Below are positions 28,215 to 37,025 of a stretch of 64,000 bases of DNA, piece by piece. How positions within the stretch are numbered: the stretch's first letter is position 1; every line of letters begins with the position of its first letter. This stretch comes from Brooklawnia sp937867175 (lineage in GTDB: Bacteria; Actinomycetota; Actinomycetes; Propionibacteriales; Propionibacteriaceae), in the NCBI GenBank assembly GCA_036821905.1, contig DAISIR010000002.1, positions 1 through 64,000 on the forward strand. Direction: 5' to 3'. The translations under genes were made by a program, and so were the position numbers. The notes under the pieces were generated by a model, which saw nothing but the letters and a program-made list of their open reading frames with translations, did no database searches and was not told where the DNA came from.

Positions 28215-29543
28215 ATGGCAGCGCAACGCAGGTTGGTCATTCTTGGGGCCGCAGGACGAGACTTCCACGACTTCAACGTGGTCTTCCGCTCAGATCCCGG
28301 TGTCCGGGTGGTGGCGTTCACCGCGGCCCAGATCCCCGACATCTCGGGACGCCGCTATCCGCCCGAATTGGCCGGTCCGGCTTATCCCGACGGTATCCCG
28401 ATCGTGGCGGAGGCCGAGCTGCCGGAGCTGCTTCGTCCAGAAGATGTGGACGAGGTGGTCTTCGCCTATTCAGACGTCACCCACGACCACGTCATGCACC
28501 TGGCGTCGCTGTGCATCGCGAAGGGTGTTCACTTCCGGCTGCTTGGCGGACGCCCGACGATGCTCGCCTCATCTCGTCCGGTCATCGCCGTCACCGCGGT
28601 GCGGACCGGGAGCGGCAAGTCGCAGACCACGCGGTTCCTCACCAGCCTGCTGAAGCGGCGCGGACTGCGGGTGGCGGTGGTGCGCCATCCGATGCCCTAC
28701 GGCGATCTGGCTCGCCAAGCGGTGCAGCGGTTCGCCGACCTCGACGACCTCGACCGCCATGACTGCACCATTGAGGAGCGCGAAGAGTACGAGCCGCATC
28801 TGGTGGCCGGGACGATCGTGTACGCCGGCGTGGACTACGAGGCCATCCTGCGGCAGGCCGAGGCCGAGGCGGACGTCATCGTGTGGGACGGCGGCAACAA
28901 CGACCTGCCCTTCTACGCGCCCGACCTGCACATCGTGGTGGTCGACCCGCTGCGCGCCGGGGACGAGTTGAGGTACCACCCGGGTGAGGCGAACCTGCGG
29001 ATGGCCGACGTCGTGGTGGTGAACAAGTGCGACGCGGCACTGCCGGAGGCGATCGCGTTGGTGGAGGCGAACACCCGGACGGTGAACCCGGGCGCGCGCA
29101 TCGTCCGCGCCGATAGCCCGGTCACTTTGGATGCCCCAGACGCGGTGCGCGGCCGACGAGTGGTGGTCGTCGAGGACGGGCCGACCCTGACGCACGGTTC
29201 GATGACGTTCGGGGCCGGAGTGGTGGGTGCGCGGGCGGCCGGTGCCGCCGAGTTGGTAGATCCGCGGCCGTTCGCGGTCGGCTCCATTGCCGAGACCTAC
29301 GCACGCTATCCGAACGCCGCTGCGGTGGTTCCGGCGATGGGCTACGGCGAAACCCAGGTGCGCGACCTGGCGGCCACGCTCGATGCCGTCGACTGTGACA
29401 TCGTCGTGTCAGGCACACCGATCGATCTGACACGAGTGGTCCGCGTGAGCAAGCCGATCGTCCGGGCACGCTACGCACTGCGCGAACAAACGCCCGGCGC
29501 GCTGGCCGCCGAACTGGACGCAGTGCTGGGACGCCGGCGTTAG
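28215..29543 (+). CDS. Cyclic 2,3-diphosphoglycerate synthetase-like P-loop protein
   Basis: A 442-aa protein resembling bacterial proteins annotated as cyclic 2,3-diphosphoglycerate synthetase. It opens with a Rossmann-like RRLVILGAAGRDFHDFNVVF (first 24 residues), has a P-loop RTGSGKS at 130-136, then VWDGGNNDLPFY and VVVNKCD, a GTPase-like NKxD. The archaeal enzyme makes an osmolyte/thermoprotectant; that function is not proven in mesophilic bacteria, so an ATP/GTP-dependent ligase or metallochaperone-like role remains possible. GGAGG precedes the ATG. The gene overlaps glgX by 4 bp at the stop codons (convergent), so the two may affect each other by read-through. Confidence 0.8.
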   Translation: MAAQRRLVILGAAGRDFHDFNVVFRSDPGVRVVAFTAAQIPDISGRRYPPELAGPAYPDGIPIVAEAELPELLRPEDVDEVVFAYSDVTHDHVMHLASLCIAKGVHFRLLGGRPTMLASSRPVIAVTAVRTGSGKSQTTRFLTSLLKRRGLRVAVVRHPMPYGDLARQAVQRFADLDDLDRHDCTIEEREEYEPHLVAGTIVYAGVDYEAILRQAEAEADVIVWDGGNNDLPFYAPDLHIVVVDPLRAGDELRYHPGEANLRMADVVVVNKCDAALPEAIALVEANTRTVNPGARIVRADSPVTLDAPDAVRGRRVVVVEDGPTLTHGSMTFGAGVVGARAAGAAELVDPRPFAVGSIAETYARYPNAAAVVPAMGYGETQVRDLAATLDAVDCDIVVSGTPIDLTRVVRVSKPIVRARYALREQTPGALAAELDAVLGRRR

Positions 29544-31738
29544 CCCTCGCCGCCGAGTGGTCCCACCCGTCCGACCTCGTCCGACAGCCGCGGCAGGGCG
29601 TCGAGATCGGTGCAACGCAGCACCAGCATCGACCGGCCGGGCAACTGGAAGCTGTCATCAAAGTGGAATTCCACCCCGGATTCGCCGCGCGGGTGCGTGG
29701 TATCGAGCACGCCGATCCAGTTGGCACCGAGATTTGCCCCGGGTTGGGTTACCAGGACGGCCTGATCCCAGGCATTGAACCAGAGCAGGAACGAGTCGTC
29801 CGACGACGGCCGACCCCAGGAGTCGAGCCAGTTCAGCCCGCCCCCGTTGAGGAAGAGCCCGAAGGCCCGCACGAAGGCAGCCTGGTCGGCCGGTGTCATC
29901 TCCTGTCCGTCGGTGCGCAGGAAGACGACATCCCCGGGTACCCCGTTCGCGTCGGTGGTGTGGGCCGTGGTCTCACGCTCGTAGTAGCGACGCCGGAAGA
30001 CGGGGTGCTCGCGACGCAGCCGTGAGCAGAGCGCGGTGAATGCCTCTAGGTCTTCCGCCGCCGGGTCATCACGATGCCACTGGTGCCATGTCAGGTCATT
30101 GTCGTCACAGAAGGCGTTGTTGTTGCCGAGTTGGGTTCTGCCGCGCTCGTCGCCACCGAGCAGCATCGGTACCCCTTGGGAGAAGAACAGCGTACCTAGC
30201 AGGTTGCGTTGTTGCCGGGCGCGGATCGCCAGGATCGCGGGGTCGTCGGTCGGACCCTCGACGCCGTAGTTGGCGGAACGGTTGTCGTCGGTGCCGTCGC
30301 GGTTCTGCTGCCCATTGGCCTCATTGTGTTTGCGCTGGTACGAGACCAGGTCACGCAGGGTGAAGCCGTCGTGCGCGGTGACGAAGTTGATGGAGGCGAC
30401 GGGTTTGCGGCCGGTGCTGGCGTAGATGTCACGCGAGCCGCTGATCCGTGCGACGAAGTCGTCGACCAGAGCTGGTTCACCGCGCCAGAAATCCCGCACC
30501 ACGTCCCGGTACTGGCCGTTCCACTCCGACCATTGCGGGGGGAACGCCCCCACCTGGTAGCCGGCAGGTCCCACGTCCCAGGGCTCGGCGATCAGTTTCA
30601 CCTCGCCGAGCACCGGGTCTTGCGCAACGAGGGTGAAGAAGGACGAGAGGCGGTCGACGGCGTCCACCTCCCGGGCCAGGGTTGGGGCAAGGTCGAAACG
30701 GAATCCGTCGACGTGCATCTCGGTCACCCAGTAGCGCAGTGAATCCATCATGAGCCGCAGTGACATCGGGTGCTGGGAATTGAGCGAGTTGCCGACGCCG
30801 GTGGTGTCGACGTAGCGGCGTTGGTTCGCCGGATCCAGTCGGTAGTAGGCGGGATTGTCGATGCCGCGCAGGGAGTAGGTCGGCCCGTCGGGACCGCCTT
30901 CGGCCGTGTGGTTGTAGACCACGTCCAGGATCACCTCAATGCCGTCCTTGTGCAGCTCACGGACCATGGTCTTAAATTCGCCGATCACTGCCTCTGGGGT
31001 GGCTGAGGCCCCATAGGCCCGATTGGGTGCGAAGAAGCCGAAAGTGTTGTACCCCCAGTAGTTGGTTCGCCCGGCACGGGCTACCGAAGGTTCGGTGGCC
31101 GACTGGTGCACCGGCAGCAGTTCGACGGCAGTGACCCCTATCCGGCGCAGATGCGAAACGGTCGCCGGGTGGGCCACCCCGAGGTAGGTGCCGCGGATGG
31201 TCGGCCGAACACCCCCGTGACGCATGGTCAGGCCTTTGACATGGGTTTCGTAGATCAGGGTCTCCTCGTACGGCGTCCGGGGTGGCGAGTCGTCGTCCCA
31301 GTCGAACCCTCGAGCCACGACAATCCCACGCATGGTGAACGGTGCCGAGTCACGCAGGTCGGGGAAGCTGGGGCGCTCGGGGTCGAACGCGGACAGCGCC
31401 GGGTGGTCGACGATTGCGCCGTCGAACATCAGCGCATACGGGTCGGCCAGGAGTTTCGCCGGATTGCACCAGAGCCCGCGCGCCGGGTCCCACGGGCCGT
31501 GGACGCGATAGCCGTATCTTGTGCCGGGCCCCAGCCCAACCAGGCGGATATGCCAGACGTAGCCGTCAACTTCGGTCATCGGTATCTTCGTCTCGGCCCC
31601 GTCCTGGTCGAAAAGGCACAGGTCTATCGCCTCCGCGACTTCGGAGAAGATCGCGAAGTTGGTGCCGAAACCATCGAATGTCGCGCCGAGTGGCACCCGT
31701 GACCCGGGGGCCACGAAATAGGACGGATGGACGAGCAT
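29540..31738 (-). CDS. glgX: Glycogen debranching enzyme (isoamylase type)
   Basis: A 732-aa GH13 debranching enzyme. An N-terminal CBM48-type domain (about 10-100) precedes the catalytic barrel with DVVYNH at 272-277, nucleophile D349 in GFRFDLA, acid/base E385 in AEPWDV and HD at 456-457. All catalytic residues are present. It hydrolyses alpha-1,6 branches of phosphorylase-limit glycogen in the cytoplasm. GAGGTGAG lies upstream of the ATG. It stands alone rather than in a glgBE or treYZ cluster. Confidence 0.95.
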   Translation of the reverse strand: MLVHPSYFVAPGSRVPLGATFDGFGTNFAIFSEVAEAIDLCLFDQDGAETKIPMTEVDGYVWHIRLVGLGPGTRYGYRVHGPWDPARGLWCNPAKLLADPYALMFDGAIVDHPALSAFDPERPSFPDLRDSAPFTMRGIVVARGFDWDDDSPPRTPYEETLIYETHVKGLTMRHGGVRPTIRGTYLGVAHPATVSHLRRIGVTAVELLPVHQSATEPSVARAGRTNYWGYNTFGFFAPNRAYGASATPEAVIGEFKTMVRELHKDGIEVILDVVYNHTAEGGPDGPTYSLRGIDNPAYYRLDPANQRRYVDTTGVGNSLNSQHPMSLRLMMDSLRYWVTEMHVDGFRFDLAPTLAREVDAVDRLSSFFTLVAQDPVLGEVKLIAEPWDVGPAGYQVGAFPPQWSEWNGQYRDVVRDFWRGEPALVDDFVARISGSRDIYASTGRKPVASINFVTAHDGFTLRDLVSYQRKHNEANGQQNRDGTDDNRSANYGVEGPTDDPAILAIRARQQRNLLGTLFFSQGVPMLLGGDERGRTQLGNNNAFCDDNDLTWHQWHRDDPAAEDLEAFTALCSRLRREHPVFRRRYYERETTAHTTDANGVPGDVVFLRTDGQEMTPADQAAFVRAFGLFLNGGGLNWLDSWGRPSSDDSFLLWFNAWDQAVLVTQPGANLGANWIGVLDTTHPRGESGVEFHFDDSFQLPGRSMLVLRCTDLDALPRLSDEVGRVGPLGGEG

Positions 31739-31882
31739 TGCGACTCACCTCTGTGTCACAAGTCCGGGATTCAGATTCATCTGACCGTCCAGTCTCGCAC
31801 CGCGGCGTCGCTATCGCCGGGCGCGCGGCGTGATGCTGGTCTGGGTGAGCCTTCCAAGAATTGATGTCGGGCGTCGCTCGAT

Positions 31883-32038
31883 GTGTCGATACGGGGGCTG
31901 ATCGCCGGTACCGCCGTGTTCTTCTGGGCCTTCGGCGCCTGGCTGATCCGGGAGAGCTGGGTCGCCTTGGCTGCGTGGGTGACCACGTTCGCGGCGATGC
32001 TCATCTCGATCTGGCGAACGCTGGCGACGGGCGGCTAG
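31883..32038 (+). CDS. Small membrane protein (51 aa)
   Basis: A GTG-initiated frame of 51 codons with GC-rich third positions that encodes two hydrophobic segments, LIAGTAVFFWAFGAWLI (about 5-21) and WVALAAWVTTFAAMLISIW (about 26-44), separated by RES and ending RTLATGG. An in-frame TGA at 31862 rules out a longer version. No clear Shine-Dalgarno site is visible. The two-helix hairpin and coding-like composition suggest a real small membrane protein; the family is unknown. Its stop lies 5 bp from the stop of the convergent DUF5671 gene. Confidence 0.45.
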   Translation: MSIRGLIAGTAVFFWAFGAWLIRESWVALAAWVTTFAAMLISIWRTLATGG

Positions 32039-32043
32039 AGATC

Positions 32044-33756
32044 TCAGGGTTTCAGTTCGACCACCATGAGCTGAAGCCCCTGCCCATCGGCGGTGAGTAC
32101 GAGATCCTGACCGGGGTGCCCGCCCAAGGCCGCCAGCACCGATACTTCGTCCCAGGCTGCCGGAGTGGCGTCGATCCGTTCCCACAGTTCGACCCGCGCA
32201 CCGGTCACCTGACGCACCAACCGCGCCAACGCGGGGTCGTCCGCCCCGACCAGCACGACCGACCGGGGTCCGGCGGCGCGGCCGGCAACTGCCATTTCGC
32301 GGTCCTGTCGGAAGATGGCACCGTGATACGCCGACACCGCGGCACTGGCCACCAGGACGCCGAGCGCATAGCGCATCGAACGCAGCGTCGCGCCGCCCAA
32401 CTGGGCGTCCACCAGGTCACGGAAGAATGTGCTGCCTGCGACCAGTAGGGCGATGACGGCCGCCACGCCCGCGACCCCGAAGAGCATGACCAGGTAGATC
32501 CGGCGGGTCAGCGTCGCGACTTCGTGATTGGGGTCGGCGGCGACCGCCGCGCGGATGCTGCGCCAGTGCAGCCACCAGACCGGGACCCCGACCACCAGCA
32601 AGGTGACCGCGGCCAGCAGGGTGTTGATCGTGGTCATGCCGACATCGACACCGGGGGTGGCAGCTTCGATGAGCGAGACCAGTGTCGTCCCGACACCGGC
32701 CGCCGCTGCCACCAGGGCGATGCCGGCGACGAGATACTCGTAGACCCGGCGGACCTCACCGCGTTGCGCCGCGGACTCACCGAGCACCGCTCGGTGGTAC
32801 CACCAGACCAGCGCGCCGCCGACCACAGCCGCCAACTCGATCGCGGCGCTGTCGAAATGCGCCGTGGCCGTGGCGTCGAGCCGATCCCCCAGGAACCAGA
32901 CCAGTACGCTCCACAGCAGTCGGCTGGCTGCGACGATGGCCGTGATCAGTCCACCCCCGACCCCGATCAGCAGCACATAGGCTAGCCAGCCGGCCCGCCG
33001 GGGAAGGCGGATCGCCGCCGTCATCCAAGACCGCACCCAGACAAGTCCACCCGCCAGCAGCAGGCCGCCGCTCTCCGCGAGCCCGGCGATGGGCCTGGTG
33101 GCCACCTCCGGCCGGAACAACAGGTCGAGGGAGGTGCCCAATGTCATGACCAGACCAGTCACACTGAAAGCCAGCCCTACCAGCGAGCCGAGCAGCAGGT
33201 GTGGCATGCCACGCCCGGCGTCCAAGAGCCGCCGGGCGATGAGCCAGTGCCCGGTCCACAGGGCACCCCAGGCGATGAGCTGCCCGGCCGCCTCGCCGTC
33301 TAGTCGACCTTGGTCGATCGCCTCGGAAACCAATCCCTGCACCGCGACTGCGGCCATCACCAGGGCGGTCAGCGCCATCAGGGTCAGGTACGCGTTGAAG
33401 ATCGGTGATGCCGTCTCCGCGGGGTCGGAGCGGTGACGTCGCACAGTCCACCAGGCCAGCGCCGCTGCGAGCGGCAGTCCCACGAGGACGAACGCCAACG
33501 CCTGCGCCAGCAGGTACGAATCGTCCTCCCACTGCGCTGCCCGGGCGCCCAGCAGACGTCCGATGAGTTCGGCCGAACCGATGGCCACCACGACGCACAG
33601 CGAATAGAGCACCACGTACTGGAAGATGCGGCGGACGGTGTGCGCGTCAACACTCCCCGCTCCGCTGCCGCGGCGACGGGCGGCAGCTGCGGTCATCGCC
33701 ACCAGACCCAGGATCAAGACTCCGGCGACGATACTGATCAGGATTCCCAGGACCAT
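32044..33756 (-). CDS. DUF5671 multi-pass membrane protein
   Basis: A 570-aa integral membrane protein with about 14 hydrophobic segments. The module VRRIFQYVVLYSLCVVVAIGSAE (residues about 41-63, abbreviated) is the DUF5671 pattern and is echoed later by VRRVYEYLVAGIALVAAAAG and TRRIYLVMLFGVAGVAAVI, so the protein contains at least three repeats. A cytoplasmic C-terminal domain of about 70 residues follows. Function is unknown. The ATG lies 7 bp after the stop of the small secreted/anchored protein gene, with GAGG upstream, so the two genes form an operon. Confidence 0.8.
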   Translation of the reverse strand: MVLGILISIVAGVLILGLVAMTAAAARRRGSGAGSVDAHTVRRIFQYVVLYSLCVVVAIGSAELIGRLLGARAAQWEDDSYLLAQALAFVLVGLPLAAALAWWTVRRHRSDPAETASPIFNAYLTLMALTALVMAAVAVQGLVSEAIDQGRLDGEAAGQLIAWGALWTGHWLIARRLLDAGRGMPHLLLGSLVGLAFSVTGLVMTLGTSLDLLFRPEVATRPIAGLAESGGLLLAGGLVWVRSWMTAAIRLPRRAGWLAYVLLIGVGGGLITAIVAASRLLWSVLVWFLGDRLDATATAHFDSAAIELAAVVGGALVWWYHRAVLGESAAQRGEVRRVYEYLVAGIALVAAAAGVGTTLVSLIEAATPGVDVGMTTINTLLAAVTLLVVGVPVWWLHWRSIRAAVAADPNHEVATLTRRIYLVMLFGVAGVAAVIALLVAGSTFFRDLVDAQLGGATLRSMRYALGVLVASAAVSAYHGAIFRQDREMAVAGRAAGPRSVVLVGADDPALARLVRQVTGARVELWERIDATPAAWDEVSVLAALGGHPGQDLVLTADGQGLQLMVVELKP

Positions 33757-33763
33757 GGTTGCC

Positions 33764-34189
33764 TCACTTGCAGCTGTAGATCGGCCAGGGGTTGCCGGTG
33801 ATCAGCCAGCCCGAATCTGCCCGGACCAGGTCGTAGGTCTCCCGGTGAGACCAGGAATTGAGCGGGCCGCCCTCATACTCGGTCACGTCGAGGACGATCT
33901 GGGCGCTCTGCCCGGACGTCTTCGTGCTGACCAATGCAAGGGAGACCCGGGTCGGACGGTAGACATCGCGCAAGGGTGCCGTGCAACCCAGGTCCGGATC
34001 CAGGAAGGCGACGGCCGCCTCGTCCTCACCTTCGATGAAGGCCAGGACGAACAGTTGCACGGTGCCCTCCGGTGTGCTGGCGTCCAGCGTCGGCGGCTCG
34101 CGCCGAGTGGTCAGCACCCCCGCGACCACCGCCAGTGCGACCACCAGCCCGGTGATCGCTGCAAGAACCGCATTCGGACGGGCGCTCAT
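33764..34189 (-). CDS. Anchored or secreted hypothetical protein (141 aa)
   Basis: A 141-aa protein with one N-terminal membrane segment (AVLAAITGLVVALAVVAGVL, residues about 7-26) and an extracytoplasmic domain. The domain (TVQLFVLAFIEGEDEAAVAFLD, later YDLVRADSGWLITGNPWPIYSC, both abbreviated) resembles NTF2-like or DUF4878-like lipoprotein folds, but I cannot name the family with confidence. The cysteine is the penultimate residue, not a lipobox. The start at 34189 follows from the membrane segment; a longer frame reads into the divergent promoter region. It is the first gene of an operon with the DUF5671 membrane protein. Confidence 0.7.
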   Translation of the reverse strand: MSARPNAVLAAITGLVVALAVVAGVLTTRREPPTLDASTPEGTVQLFVLAFIEGEDEAAVAFLDPDLGCTAPLRDVYRPTRVSLALVSTKTSGQSAQIVLDVTEYEGGPLNSWSHRETYDLVRADSGWLITGNPWPIYSCK

Positions 34190-34295
34190 GGCTACAGGAT
34201 CCTCTGTTGTCAAGGGGACGGCAAGAGTCCGCGCGTTCTGTGCTGTAGACGTGCAGGCGACTACGCTGGCGTCTCGGAGCAGGGGGGAGAACGCA

Positions 34296-35525
34296 ATGGT
34301 GCGCGTGGCCATCCAGGGTGACATCGGCCAGCAGGTCTACCACGTTGGTGACGAGGCGATGGTGCACGCGGCCGTCGAACAGCTCAAGCGTCGCGGCATC
34401 TGCTCCGTCGTCCTCCTCACCCGTGACCCGGCGCAGACCCGGGTGCATTTCGGTGCCGAGTTGGACGCGGCGCCGACACTGGTCTTTCCGTGGCCGCCCG
34501 TCGATCGCGAGCGCTACCTGGGGGAGATCAAGGCGGTCTTGGCGGGGGATACCGGCGTGCTTCCGCCGCATGACCAGGTCTTCGGCGTGATCGAAACACT
34601 GCGGCAGGTCGATGCCCTGTTCATCGCCGGTGGCGGGAACATGAATTCCCGTTACGGCTGGTTGCTGTACGAGCGGGCCGCGATGGCGCACATCGCCGCC
34701 CGTCTGGGAAAGCGCGTGGTCATCGGAGGTCAGACATTGGGCCCGGAGCTTTCGGAGACTGACCGGGACACGCTGGCCGAACTGCTCCGCCTCGGGTCCC
34801 TCGTCGGTCTGCGTGAGGACCACTCGCTCCGCTTGGCCCGTGATCTGGTTCCCGGCCATGCCGGGCTGCGCTCAGTGCTGGACGACGCCTCCGACCTGCC
34901 CGACCCGGAACCGCCGATCGAACCACGAACCGACCGGACGATCGCTGCGACCTTCAGTCCCCCAGACGAAGACGTGCCTAGTCCGGCTGCCGCCGAGGCG
35001 TATGCGCGGTTGCTGGACGCGGTTGCCGTGAGCATGGACGCCACCGTCCGTTTCCTGCCGCACATGAGCACGGTCGGCAAGGGAGACGGCGACGAGGCAT
35101 TCCATGCCCAGATCGCCGAGCGCCTCGGTGCCCGGGCCGAGCTGGCGCCCATTCGTTCCGCTCTCAGCACGGCGGCCCTGACCCGGCAGGCCGCCGCCGT
35201 GGTGACGTCGCGCTACCATCCGGTGGTCTTCGCCTGTGCTGCCGGGATCCCGGCTGTCGCCGTCGCACCGGACGAGTACACGCGCGTGCGGTTGTCCGGT
35301 GCCCTGCAGCGATTCGGTCGGCGCCAAGCGGTACCGTCGCTGACTGATCTGCTGAGCTCCGACAGCGTCGTCCCTTCTTGGTTGGCGCCGCTGGCCCAGC
35401 CGCCGACTGCGCCCGCCCCGGCCATCCTGGCGGCCCAGTCAAAGTGGTGGGACGACGTGGTGACCGCGCTCGCGACTGCTCGGGGACGCCGCCGGTGGCG
35501 CGGTTGGCCTTGGCGGGGCCGCTAG
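34296..35525 (+). CDS. Polysaccharide pyruvyl transferase family protein
   Basis: A 409-aa protein. It has the family N-terminus VAIQGDIGQQVYHVGDEAM (residues 3-21), the FIAGGGNMNSRYG turn around 108-120, and the C-terminal SRYHPVVFACAAGIPAVAV (about 307-325) with the conserved histidine. These enzymes move a pyruvate ketal from PEP to cell-surface polysaccharide. GGGGAG precedes the ATG at 34296; the longer in-frame version overlaps the divergent gene and was rejected. The neighbouring convergent gene is a family 2 glycosyltransferase, which supports a role in surface glycan building. Confidence 0.85.
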   Translation: MVRVAIQGDIGQQVYHVGDEAMVHAAVEQLKRRGICSVVLLTRDPAQTRVHFGAELDAAPTLVFPWPPVDRERYLGEIKAVLAGDTGVLPPHDQVFGVIETLRQVDALFIAGGGNMNSRYGWLLYERAAMAHIAARLGKRVVIGGQTLGPELSETDRDTLAELLRLGSLVGLREDHSLRLARDLVPGHAGLRSVLDDASDLPDPEPPIEPRTDRTIAATFSPPDEDVPSPAAAEAYARLLDAVAVSMDATVRFLPHMSTVGKGDGDEAFHAQIAERLGARAELAPIRSALSTAALTRQAAAVVTSRYHPVVFACAAGIPAVAVAPDEYTRVRLSGALQRFGRRQAVPSLTDLLSSDSVVPSWLAPLAQPPTAPAPAILAAQSKWWDDVVTALATARGRRRWRGWPWRGR

Positions 35526-35526
35526 C

Positions 35527-36612
35527 TCACTCGACTTCAGTCCGACCGCGGAAGACCTTGTCGAAGCCGCGTTTGGCGAGGTAGAGGGGGTTGGTGCGGT
35601 TAGCCAGCAGCCTTTCGAGCCGGTCCAGGCGACCGTGCATCTGGTCGAACGCCCTGCCGAACAGTTCACTTTGCTCGTGCCCCAACCCGTCGGCTCGGCG
35701 GTTGATCTCTTGCTCGAGGCGCTCCCCTTGAGCGTCGACCTGCTGGACGAGCTGATGGGTCAGGCGTTCCCCCCAAAGGTCGACGTGGCGGAACACTTCC
35801 TGCATCAGATAGGCCTGATAGAGGTACGGGCCCATTGATCCGCCCGCCACGAGGTCTTCACGGATCGCGTCGGCCCGCACCTTCAGGTCGTACTGCTCGT
35901 GAAGTTGTTGTGCAGCCAGCACACTGTTCGCCGATGCCCCGGTCACACCGGGACGTTGACACCACAGCGCCAATGCCTCGTCAAGGATCCCGATCTCGTG
36001 TCTGGCGGCGACCCGCAGGTTGAACTCCCAGTCGCCCACCACCGGCAGCGACTCATCGTAGAACCCCACGTCATCGTGTAGCCGACGACGGTAGATGACG
36101 CCGATGGGTACCATGCGGTTGGTGATGAGCAGGTGCTGGACGGTGATCGCCGGCAGGTCTGTCCAGAACTCCTGACGTCCGGTCTCCACGTACTCGCCGT
36201 CAATCACCTCCTCGTAGCGGATGAAGATACGTACCACGACCATCTCGGTCTGGGGACGGGCATCCAAGAACGCCACTGTTCGCTCCAGGAACCGCGGCTC
36301 CCACAGATCGTCATCGTCATGGATGCAGCAGAACTCTGAACTCGAAGCACGCAGCCCGGCGTTGGCCGCTGCCTCCATCCCGGTGCTCTCGGCTCGATGC
36401 AGCACAGTGGTCCGGTCCCGGGTCTGCGGGGGTGCCGCCGCGACCACGGCGTCCACCGCAGCGGGATCGCCGGCGTCGTTCACGACCACCACGGAGTAAT
36501 CAGGGAACGTCTGCTCATCGATGTTCAGCAGCGCCCGGCGCAGCAATTGGGGCCGATCCTTGGTTCGGACCACGATGGCGACCCGCGGGGCGGCGATGGC
36601 TGCTGGCGTCAC
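35527..36612 (-). CDS. Family 2 glycosyltransferase with coiled-coil tail
   Basis: A 361-aa GT-A enzyme. The nucleotide-binding start is VAIVVRTKDRPQLLRRAL (residues 10-27), the metal-binding acidic motif CIHDDDD is at about 94-100, and GDWEFNLRVAARHE lies in the acceptor region. The last 90 residues form a heptad-rich helix (AQGERLEQEINRRADG, MHGRLDRLERLL) that could mediate oligomerisation or membrane association. The start is GTG at 36612 without a good ribosome site; the ATG beside it is out of frame. Its stop lies 1 bp from the pyruvyltransferase stop. The sugar donor is not predictable. Confidence 0.85.
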   Translation of the reverse strand: MTPAAIAAPRVAIVVRTKDRPQLLRRALLNIDEQTFPDYSVVVVNDAGDPAAVDAVVAAAPPQTRDRTTVLHRAESTGMEAAANAGLRASSSEFCCIHDDDDLWEPRFLERTVAFLDARPQTEMVVVRIFIRYEEVIDGEYVETGRQEFWTDLPAITVQHLLITNRMVPIGVIYRRRLHDDVGFYDESLPVVGDWEFNLRVAARHEIGILDEALALWCQRPGVTGASANSVLAAQQLHEQYDLKVRADAIREDLVAGGSMGPYLYQAYLMQEVFRHVDLWGERLTHQLVQQVDAQGERLEQEINRRADGLGHEQSELFGRAFDQMHGRLDRLERLLANRTNPLYLAKRGFDKVFRGRTEVE

Positions 36613-36682
36613 ATTGTCATGCTATCGGCCACCGAGTCGTCGCGCGCTGCTCCGGAGTCCGGACACCCGGCTGGGGCATTTG

Positions 36683-36895
36683 GTGCTTCTTCGCTGCCCT
36701 GCTGGATGGAATGGCCGGTCGGGATGGTTGCTGCCGGTTCTGGCGGTCGCGACGACGCTGGCGCTGGGGCCAGCGATGTCGCTCGCCCGGCTGACCGAGC
36801 CGGCCTCCTACCGAGGCGACGATCGCTGGGAGTCGGTCACGGCCATCGTCAACCTGATCCCCGAGGGAGCCACGGAACCGCCGGGCTTCTGCTAG
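36683..36895 (+). CDS. Possible small membrane or secreted protein (70 aa), or gene remnant
   Basis: A GTG-initiated frame whose second half has strongly GC-biased third positions. It encodes a hydrophobic segment LLPVLAVATTLALGPAM (about 20-36), then a polar tail (ASYRGDDRWESVTAIV) ending GATEPPGFC. No Shine-Dalgarno site is visible and the N-terminal part looks less coding-like, so this could be the 3' end of a decayed larger gene. It lies in the 413-bp region between the glycosyltransferase and the exporter gene. No family recognised. Confidence 0.35.
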   Translation: MLLRCPAGWNGRSGWLLPVLAVATTLALGPAMSLARLTEPASYRGDDRWESVTAIVNLIPEGATEPPGFC

Positions 36896-37025
36896 TCGGC
36901 AGGACGGACCTCGGCTGAGGGGGAGGGCGGCATCATCGGCTCCGTATCTTGACTTGCCGCTGGTTTCGGCAACCCTTTGCCGCCCCTAGGAGTGTCGTTG
37001 GGGTTGGCGAATTACCCTCGTGTGT

